A DNA stretch of 41,540 bases from Clostridia bacterium (GTDB lineage Bacteria > Bacillota_A > Clostridia > Oscillospirales > CAG-272), in the NCBI GenBank assembly GCA_017445115.1, contig JAFSUU010000025.1, positions 1 to 41,540 on the forward strand, written 5' to 3'. Below the pieces are notes generated by a model. That model was not told the origin of the DNA. It saw nothing but the letters and a program-made list of their open reading frames with translations, and did no database searches. Position numbers and translations under genes: made by a program. Each line of letters opens with the position of its first letter. Positions within the stretch are counted from its first letter, which is position 1. Positions 19,701 through 24,572 of this stretch are shown in pieces.

Positions 19701-19780
19701 ATAATACCAAAAGGTATTGCCAACATAATGACGAGCACAAGTGACAATAGCTTGCTCGGAACACTTGTCTTGTTTTTCAT
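13709..19780 (-). CDS. Giant secreted surface protein (2023 residues)
   Basis: I do not recognise a full-length family. A signal peptide is clear (MKNKTSVPSKLLSLVLVIML... to about residue 35). The body is acidic and poor in Cys, with low-level internal repetition: two modules ending in VIAYTPK and VITYSPK, and two beta-rich stretches (TWNPVGARVVY... and IWMPVSGKALK...). Residues about 1405-1500 look beta-helical (IDLNGHTINGNI, ISGGRYNDD). Residues 1670-1780 hold three ribbon-like CxxC units (CTDCDY, YCDRCGEELSRE, CTECGE). Residues 1801-2023 are a module shared with the 1150-residue protein at 20786-24238. There is no LPxTG motif or C-terminal membrane helix. GGAGGAG fixes the start. Adhesin or structural wall protein is a guess. 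Confidence 0.8.
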   Translation of the reverse strand: MKNKTSVPSKLLSLVLVIMLAIPFGIMPTLMTSAAHPVEEEVTDAKLVADNYDLSDAEKALLTSGLVVGNSYELNAPDNSDNLISVDPVAKTVEAETFVDGEYTWNPVGARVVYNTDETEEFMLDDEGKGSFEYDGDVYTVEVDYEVEISVDPAMQALLLNGPYYIAKMVEYADTLGDNDAAYNVIASRINGLNNMVNSNYIQDSDTAAAIQYFYNQAQDNYDVTTDFTYLDIEAFIFEYMPDYYDGGIAYLYEHGSEFSDVARETYGNLAQISNDNQIKSLNQPIYFAFRNALNTLLNETEEASNNEWEALDPAKNPLKDELTANEYTTLGTLASNAKGAVYHEDEIKESLTAGKTTVSKNINQFSVNVIVEASYVADTTIDSATLTDLAEHTATVRVLDDATEADIADAVEAKGVEQEALTAWGIDVDNFNRTVGYTEATATSDAEYVIAYTPKNFSITYDFETDLPSTVPYGYNLRLPSNPNASLVYDYEVNGTEMYQGDLVKITSDTAITRTEGKPWSGYSLGKIIADIYADELTEDEIAALSSVANKTDKIRIRIPSNSDDLVSVTFETSGKYRVIADNFTESGIDGVIWMPVSGKALKNGAVVAEFEINGGAGEFDNSVEFDKVEVEYKTTLTNVPDTKTIETLNNIKLLEEDAATLLDEMATLDELYSKLGQLDKSALNKIKVAVKGTDMSDESRAAVEALLAGCVDKTGSLYLYEYLTQYHTDKLAYVYKNDQYLKIKEQADIVNANLTVIYNDPQLLPVLRDFDLEDYYEKFDEIVTKLSQVHLAPEHMDLVDTASPSIATLTSALEKLVEAEYEGGYETPAKALTLNATVTAPAPGLSTVTVKVVQKNSAGAELASKTDAIVLSATEPLTDADIAAVDTMINAILADLGIDTIHYVTEDAVGLEAGDVLANNASFVITYSPKVYTTRIVTSGQTIHEIQFFFDNPTITLPEAPNETVQYEYTTAWGKKITVSTDAKSLTFTTVQLDNGSYAEIERETLDAEREAFLALIKDMNKASADAGLLSGQNMIVSFIPFENAEGDMAVVLRFAPDSMSRKEIEDALMNMVEVIAGSDYNYIKMADEYIRYDSTASLQAIINVLLDSGICLDTYLNAVDENGDIIEWNIDSDYVVLGAEYVEGIEGKLIKVGNNARINDVEILGGYLMESDMIFSKGEDDPGKQIKLYVTFEDFDKRTSDLKDVRKAVKKVKDHGDIILHDGLVDVTVRIPERGFQAYYTAMAVLDNQRLWEGDLAEFDRAIELLNKAVDFLAADKTITTTTIENTAAKIDQDLDLSSIKDYFRNGIKALNHILDNVDYEIVNSEEGIYDANFHYDINKALDKAEVKDSIRSIIKEKDTGIEAAAKVTFTNTAPHYQAIIGDYQANGWDKFEYTQNLGAAAPRVHDNTMILLLDDYTGDLVFNSIAYIDLNGHTINGNIVSNSEVYILNNEFATKTDAGVTGTITGRATISGGRYNDDVSSKLEEGYIQDENGLVRGEYFFVYDKGDGNIEIHIDKEAEALGATGAIAYEIAFKYALHYYAGASLKIGDKTLYELKAEDLIAMYEGGLENAKDQIHDCVDEDAIRALGNDIKEAISDYVKDSHEVVSGEILATFPVEYNRFTFELKHVRNGDYITADIIPDADSVVAGGTVTIMAHEFEEPVIVEPYCETDGSETYVATCTDCDYTYVKELEALGHDPLEAVEENRIDASCTEAGSYDMVVYCDRCGEELSREHFTIDKLPHTPGDWEVSVEPTPTTVGEKVKKCTECGEILERKPYYYTIVPLQVIGGATVATAEVDNEARIITIITKEDAKKAAFNLKLEGAKNDAFTMTDEAFEAGNELQIRGIRYNRRTDALGIRYFVSEKNPGERRRTYDIEVITPEGDTVIYTVNITFAVSPDVLRDGVEPGVGSNAPLTGFDPDDGDIYLVSQPGREKATFRLYLPKGASVKVDSEAKPHLYQILDYEAKTYHEVDNDHIDPDWFVYFKSYKNEPENYEYKLCVTLANGEKIYHNVHVQFVD
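13712..14380 (-). other. Shared C-terminal module, copy 1
   Basis: Residues 1801-2023 of the giant protein. It aligns over its whole length with residues 921-1150 of the neighbouring surface protein: VDN-x-(A/T)-R near its start, FxLKL(E/D)G..NDAFT, EAFEAGN, GIRYF, YTVN(I/V)TF. The module itself looks like two related halves of about 100 residues, each ending in a beta strand with (V)xxxF. No known family is recognised. Confidence 0.85.
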
Positions 19781-19866
19781 TTTTTCTCCTCCGAAATATA
19801 TATAAATTAATCAGCAAAATAATTACAGTTTTTGAAAAAGCAATAATATCCCATAATTATAAATAT

Positions 19867-19895
19867 ATTATAATATATGAACTTTTTTATGTCAA
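19867..19895 (-). promoter_or_regulatory. Consensus sigma-A promoter of the 2023-residue gene
   Basis: Minus strand: TTGACA (19890-19895), 17-base spacer, TATAAT (19867-19872), a perfect match to both hexamers. The leader is about 80 bases and AT-rich. Confidence 0.9.
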
Positions 19896-19962
19896 GAATA
19901 AATATAAAAAAATTGATGAACATTTAGGATAATTTTTATTATATTTTGTTAATAAATATAAA

Positions 19963-19998
19963 TTGCGGACGGTTTCTGTCACACGAAACCGTCCGCAA
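19963..19998 (-). terminator. Terminator of the sugar transferase gene
   Basis: 14-base perfect stem TTGCGGACGGTTTC / GAAACCGTCCGCAA with an 8-base loop; the minus-strand tail is TTTATATTTATT. It lies 7 bases past the stop at 20006. Confidence 0.85.
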
Positions 19999-20005
19999 AT
20001 AATTA

Positions 20006-20668
20006 TCATTTTCCGCTGCCCGAAAAAATCTCTTTAAAGGTCTTCAAAAAGATCTTAAAATCCATCTTGAAGCCGAAGCCGTTTATATACCTCATTTCGC
20101 ACCTTTGACGTTCCCCGCTCTCATAAGTCAGCGCATTCCTTCCGGACACCTGCCAAAGCCCCGTGATCCCAGGTTTCACCGAGAGAAGCGCCTCTCTGTC
20201 CTCACCGAAAAACATAGTTTCTTTCTGCGTGAGCGGGCGCGGTCCGATAAGACTCATGTGACCTGCGATAACGTTCAAAAACTGCGGTAATTCATCGATG
20301 CTGAACCGTCTCATAAATTTGCCGATCCCGGTGATCCTCGGGTCGTCTTCGAGCTTATATTCGGCATGATAAAGCTTCAGCTGATCTTTTGTAAAATACT
20401 TTTCAAAATCAGAAGCATCATACTTCATCGTTCTGAATTTGATCAGTTTGAATTCTTTGCCGTTCTTTCCTATTCTTGTCTGTCTGAATATCGGACTGTG
20501 AAAATCGGTGAAAAATATAATAAGAAAGAAAATGATAAAAAGCGGGAGAAATACAACAAACAAAAGGGTCGATAACAAAAGATCCAAAACCCCTTTGATA
20601 GCTCTGTAAACCGGCTTTTTTGCTGGTGGATATACTGTTTTTTCGATGGATTTAACTTCCGGTTTCAT
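20006..20668 (-). CDS. Undecaprenyl-phosphate sugar phosphotransferase (initiating transferase)
   Basis: 220 residues, the short single-membrane-anchor form of the bacterial sugar transferase family (WcaJ/PglC-type core). One hydrophobic hairpin (VLDLLLSTLLFVVFLPLFII) is followed by the signatures PIFRQTRIGKNGKEFKLIKFRTM, DDPRITGIGKFMRRFSIDELPQ with the catalytic Asp-Glu region, MSLIGPRPL and PGITGLWQVSGRN. It transfers a sugar-1-phosphate to undecaprenyl phosphate, the first step in building a lipid-linked glycan. It likely starts the glycan completed by the enzymes at 9105-13553, although the 2023-residue gene sits between them. AGGAATAAAT precedes the ATG. Its promoter is unclear: TATACT at 20698-20703 abuts the hairpin of the upstream gene. 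Confidence 0.93.
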   Translation of the reverse strand: MKPEVKSIEKTVYPPAKKPVYRAIKGVLDLLLSTLLFVVFLPLFIIFFLIIFFTDFHSPIFRQTRIGKNGKEFKLIKFRTMKYDASDFEKYFTKDQLKLYHAEYKLEDDPRITGIGKFMRRFSIDELPQFLNVIAGHMSLIGPRPLTQKETMFFGEDREALLSVKPGITGLWQVSGRNALTYESGERQRCEMRYINGFGFKMDFKIFLKTFKEIFSGSGK

Positions 20669-20701
20669 ATTTATTCCTGCTTTTTATCGTTTTCTTAAGT
20701 A

Positions 20702-20732
20702 TACCCCACCCCGCGTGATGCGGGGTGGGGTA
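20702..20732 (-). terminator. GC-rich hairpin after the 1150-residue gene
   Basis: Perfect 13-base stem TACCCCACCCCGC / GCGGGGTGGGGTA with a 5-base loop. The minus-strand tail is TACTTAAG rather than a T run, so read-through into the sugar transferase gene is possible. Confidence 0.65.
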
Positions 20733-20785
20733 ACTTTTAAACAGTTAACCTCTTATTGCCTTTTACAACAAATCTCAGGTCGTTA

Positions 20786-23700
20786 TCAGTTGAAAATTGC
20801 CTCAACGTGATAGGTTTCGGTCTGACCGTTGTAATATGTCAGAACGATGTCGAATTCCTGAGTTTCAGCTGCTTCGCCGGATCTTACGACCTTGAAGTAT
20901 ACGATCGAATCGTCGTTGTAAGCGTTATCGTCTGTCGGGTCGATCTCAGCATAGATCGCCTTGTTGTTGTTATCTACGCCGGCATACTGGAGTACTGTAG
21001 GCATATTAGCAGAGTTAGGATCTACTCTGAGTGTTACGCCCTTAACACGCTTAAGGTTGAAGGACATCGAAGTCTGAGCGTCTTTGGATTCGATGCGGAT
21101 GAGTTTAGCATCGACATCGAGGCTCGAAGATCTTGCGCCCTTATAACCCATAACGAGGCTGTCGTCCGTAACAGCGGGTGTATGCATGAACGTTACGTTG
21201 ACTGTGTAGTCGTAAACGTTTCCGTCAGCATCGGTTACCAATACCTTGAACGACTGGTTGAAGCCGCCTTCTGCATAGCAGATGAAGTATCTGATGCCCG
21301 CAGCGTCAGTGTCTTTCGTGTAGATCTTGGTTCCGATCTTGATCGCGTTGCCTGCTTCAAATGCCGCTTCATCAAGTGTGAACGCATCGTTGCCGACACC
21401 GTCGAGTTTAAGACGGAATACTGCCTTCACCTGGTCTTTCTTCGCAATGAGGTTGATAACTCTTGTATCGTTATCGACTAAGACTGTGCCTTCCGGATAG
21501 CTGTCCTCAGCGATTATCATCGAAGAAACAGTAACCTTGAGATCGATAACTTTACGAGGAAGAACTACCTTGTCGAGGATCTCGCCGCAAACGCTGCATC
21601 TGAGAATCTTTGCGCCGTCAGCGTCGATCGTAGCTTCTGTGACTTCCCACTCATCTTCAGGAGTATGTCCGAGAGCATCGAGTCTGTCAGTTACATATTC
21701 GTCGCCGCAGTGTGCGCAGGTGTGAGTTGTATATCCGCCTTCAGTACATGTAGGAGGAGTTACGACTACTTCATAATCGTGTACTGTGATCTCTGCTGTA
21801 GGAGCGATACCTTCTACTTCGTAGTCGATAAAGCCTGCAAAGCTGCCGTCTTCGCCATAGTAAGTTACGTTCGGGTTTTCAATGTTGACAATACCTACCG
21901 TAAAGTCGCCGCCGCCTTCCGGACCGGTGAATGTGACAGTTGCAAGTTTGCCGTCGCCTGTACGAACCGTGAAGTCTTCATCACCTACTGCGATATATAC
22001 GACAGCGTATGCTCTGTCTTCGGTTACAACTTCAACAGTTGCAAGACCTGCATCAGCAAGTAACTTTTCAGCTGCGTCAGCGTCGATTACAGCGCTTTCG
22101 AGAGCGTCGTCTTCACCGTTGAACACTTCATCGCTCAATACGAATTCAGGAGTGCCGAATGCTTCATCCCAGTAAACCAGGAATCTGACAGCATCTACGC
22201 CGTAATTACCGTTTGTGAGCGTAACAGGGATTTCGATGGTATCGCCTGCATTGTATATGCCGCCTTCAAGAGCAAATGCGAGAACGCCTGTTTCATCGAT
22301 CTCTTCATCAAACTCTTCAATGAAGTTGCCGCAAACCGAGCAAGCATATCTGATCGTGCCTTTTTCATCAGCTGTCGGAGCCTTGACTATTGTTACGGTC
22401 TGGCCCTTGGTGTGTTCTGCAAGAGGAAGATTGATCTTCTCTGTGGAGAGTTTCTTCTCGCAAACAGAGCAGTAAACAACAGAGTTGTATGAACCGGCTT
22501 TTGTACAAGTGGACTCAACTCTATTCTCTACGACCGCTTCACCGGGCGTATGTCCTGTAGCGGGGATATCAACATTTTCTCTGGAGAGTTCCGCGCCGCA
22601 CTCAGAACAATATACGACCATATCGTGTGAGCCTTTTACTTCGCAAGAGGGTTCTATTCTTGTATCAGGATCTTCAACTGCATCAGCAGGTGTATGATAA
22701 TGGATCGTAGCTGTTGCTTCAGCAACGTCTGCCATAGCATAGTCGATGAAGCCAAGGAATTTGTCGTATTCATCAACGAATGTTACGCTGGGTTCGTCTA
22801 TGTTGATGACACCGTAGTTAAACTCTGCAGCTTCGCCGGGATCTTCGAAAGTAAACGTTGCGAGCACGCCGTCTTCACAGACGGGTTCGAACGAATCATC
22901 CGCGATCTCGAAATAGAGAATAGCGAAGTCTTTGCCGTCAACATCAAAGTCGATTCCGGCTTCTGCGATAAGTTTCGCAGCTTCCTCTTCGGAGAGATAA
23001 GCATAAGCAAATCCGTCTTCAGCGAACAATTCGCCGTTTTCGATTTCAGCGACATATTCATCGCTTTCGTCCCAATAAACGAGAACTCTTAATACGTCGA
23101 TACCGTATTCGGTATTCTTAAGAGAAAGCTTTGCTTCGCCTCTTTCGCCTTCGTTAACAGTAATGTCCTCGAAAGCAACGCCGAATTCACCGTATGCGGG
23201 AAGTTCTATTGTTTCTTCAAAGTCGCATTTGCTGCACGTATAAACAATGGAACCATCCTCATCGGCGGTAGGAGCTGCGAATACTGCTGAAATATCATGT
23301 TCGCAAGCCACATATTTGATCGGCTCGTCTTCATAATAGTCGCAGTTAGCGCACTCTCTTCTCAATATACCGTCGGCTTCCGGGGTTGCTTCCTGATAAA
23401 CGTAAGCATCACCGAGAGAGTGCCCTTTGGCCTCAATTACTTTACCCTCTTCTCTGGAGAGCTCTTCACCGCATTCCGTGCAGTATACAACGAGATCGTA
23501 GGAGCCCGCTTCTGTACAAGTTGCAGGAACAACATTCTCTTCAACAGCCTCACCGGGTTTGTGAACGTGAGCGGTAGTCTTAAGTGTGACAACACCGTCG
23601 CTGACAGTTACGTCGTACAGCTCGTCACTCCACTCATAGTCTTTTCTGTAGCAATGGAGCTGATTCTCCGGAGCATCAAACAGTTTGATCGGGAGTGTGC

Positions 23701-24238
23701 TGCCGAATTCTGTATTCGCAGAAGCATCATACTCAAAAGTGACCTTAAGGATCTGACCGTTTTCGAAGCAGTCAACCGCCACGTTTTTGCCGTTGATCTT
23801 CTCTTTTAATTCAAAGTCAAACAGCGCGGCGACCCATTTGTACTTGCCGTTTTCGAGAGGATCGTAGCCCTCTTCATAGCCGGCCTCGTCAAGGGAATCT
23901 ACAAATTGCTGATCAAGAGTTTCGTGTTCTGTTGCAGAGTCGGCATTGGTAAGACCGTCAAGATCTTCCGCAAAGTCCACAGCCTCCATACTTACATAGG
24001 TCAGACAGCTCGGATATACGAGATAGAACTTCATATACTCGAAGCCATCCTCATTGTCGTTGATCGATACGTAAACGTCGACTGTGGTAGTTTCATCCAG
24101 ATCGAGTTCAGCGTCTTCAACCCATATATTTATATGGTTTTCAGCCGTGGCTGTAGGCGCTTCTGACAGCGCAAACACCGGAACGATCATGGAAACTATC
24201 ATCATCGCGACAATTACGAATGACAAAAGTTTTCTCAT
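20786..24238 (-). CDS. Secreted scaffold-like protein with three cohesin-like modules
   Basis: 1150 residues with a signal peptide (MRKLLSFVIVAMMIVSMIVPVFA). Three cohesin-like beta sandwiches occupy about 35-220, 351-512 and 652-818. The last two are clear relatives of each other (YGIDVLRVLVYWDE / YGVDAVRFLVYWDE; GVLATFTF / GKLATVTF; FLGFIDY / FAGFIDY) and carry the GDTIEIPVTLTN-type opening of cohesins. Between them are Cys-pair ribbon units (CTECGEELSRE, CANCDY, CSKCDF, CSECGAELSRE, CSVCEKKLSTE, CSVCGNF, CAHCGDEY, CSVCGE). Residues 921-1150 are the module shared with the giant protein at 13709-19780. No catalytic domain and no sortase signal are seen. Given two dockerin proteins in the same window, a scaffold role is inferred; cohesin assignment is by pattern and needs a profile search. 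Confidence 0.75.
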   Translation of the reverse strand: MRKLLSFVIVAMMIVSMIVPVFALSEAPTATAENHINIWVEDAELDLDETTTVDVYVSINDNEDGFEYMKFYLVYPSCLTYVSMEAVDFAEDLDGLTNADSATEHETLDQQFVDSLDEAGYEEGYDPLENGKYKWVAALFDFELKEKINGKNVAVDCFENGQILKVTFEYDASANTEFGSTLPIKLFDAPENQLHCYRKDYEWSDELYDVTVSDGVVTLKTTAHVHKPGEAVEENVVPATCTEAGSYDLVVYCTECGEELSREEGKVIEAKGHSLGDAYVYQEATPEADGILRRECANCDYYEDEPIKYVACEHDISAVFAAPTADEDGSIVYTCSKCDFEETIELPAYGEFGVAFEDITVNEGERGEAKLSLKNTEYGIDVLRVLVYWDESDEYVAEIENGELFAEDGFAYAYLSEEEAAKLIAEAGIDFDVDGKDFAILYFEIADDSFEPVCEDGVLATFTFEDPGEAAEFNYGVINIDEPSVTFVDEYDKFLGFIDYAMADVAEATATIHYHTPADAVEDPDTRIEPSCEVKGSHDMVVYCSECGAELSRENVDIPATGHTPGEAVVENRVESTCTKAGSYNSVVYCSVCEKKLSTEKINLPLAEHTKGQTVTIVKAPTADEKGTIRYACSVCGNFIEEFDEEIDETGVLAFALEGGIYNAGDTIEIPVTLTNGNYGVDAVRFLVYWDEAFGTPEFVLSDEVFNGEDDALESAVIDADAAEKLLADAGLATVEVVTEDRAYAVVYIAVGDEDFTVRTGDGKLATVTFTGPEGGGDFTVGIVNIENPNVTYYGEDGSFAGFIDYEVEGIAPTAEITVHDYEVVVTPPTCTEGGYTTHTCAHCGDEYVTDRLDALGHTPEDEWEVTEATIDADGAKILRCSVCGEILDKVVLPRKVIDLKVTVSSMIIAEDSYPEGTVLVDNDTRVINLIAKKDQVKAVFRLKLDGVGNDAFTLDEAAFEAGNAIKIGTKIYTKDTDAAGIRYFICYAEGGFNQSFKVLVTDADGNVYDYTVNVTFMHTPAVTDDSLVMGYKGARSSSLDVDAKLIRIESKDAQTSMSFNLKRVKGVTLRVDPNSANMPTVLQYAGVDNNNKAIYAEIDPTDDNAYNDDSIVYFKVVRSGEAAETQEFDIVLTYYNGQTETYHVEAIFN
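20789..21478 (-). other. Shared C-terminal module, copy 2
   Basis: Residues 921-1150. Opens VDNDTRVINLIAKKDQVKA, contains GNDAFTLDEAAFEAGN and GIRYFICYAEGG, then a second half with LIRIESKDAQTSMSFNLKR and ends YHVEAIFN. Its two halves each end in a strand after a Tyr- and Asn-rich turn (YDYTVNVTF, TETYHVEAIF), suggesting an internal duplication. Homologous to residues 1801-2023 of the 2023-residue protein. Confidence 0.85.
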
Positions 24239-24272
24239 TGAGAATTCCTCCTAAATTTTTTTGGTACTTATA

Positions 24273-24301
24273 TTATAGTGCTTCATTTTCGAAAAGTCAA
24301 G
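24273..24301 (-). promoter_or_regulatory. Sigma-A promoter of the cohesin-like gene
   Basis: Minus strand: TTGACT (24296-24301), 17-base spacer, TATAAT (24273-24278). The start codon at 24238 has AGGAGGAATTC upstream. Confidence 0.85.
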
Positions 24302-24469
24302 AGGAAATAGAAAAAGTGATGAAAATAATCGATAATTTCACGATTTTTCATTTAAAATTTACAAATATTTTTCAGTTCCGGATCGTTTCAGAATGTGATG
24401 CCGGCGCTGAAAAATCAGTGTTTTACTGCATTGTCAGCGGTTTTCAGTTCAAAGCAAAACAAAAAAATC

Positions 24470-24504
24470 ACCGCCGCAAAGTCATAAAAAAACGATGCGG
24501 CGGT
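24470..24504 (-). terminator. Terminator of the GTPase-NYN gene
   Basis: Perfect 9-base stem ACCGCCGCA / TGCGGCGGT with a 17-base loop. The minus-strand tail is GATTTTTTTG, a strong T run. Confidence 0.85.
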
Positions 24505-24572
24505 TAAGCATATTTATCTAATAAAATATTAATGAAGCTTTGACAAACGCAAAAATCAGGCGTTATTCAGAT

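Larger units (their letters stand above)
24239..24572. other. Intergenic stretch without a gene
   Basis: 334 bases. It contains the promoter of the 1150-residue gene (24273-24301) and the terminator of the GTPase-NYN gene (24470-24504). The AT-rich part between them (24302-24460) shows no gene, repeat or structured RNA that I can support. Confidence 0.6.

Noticed and set aside
13709..24238. Sortase anchoring of the giant surface proteins
   Set aside because: No LPxTG-like motif, hydrophobic segment and basic tail occur at either C-terminus.
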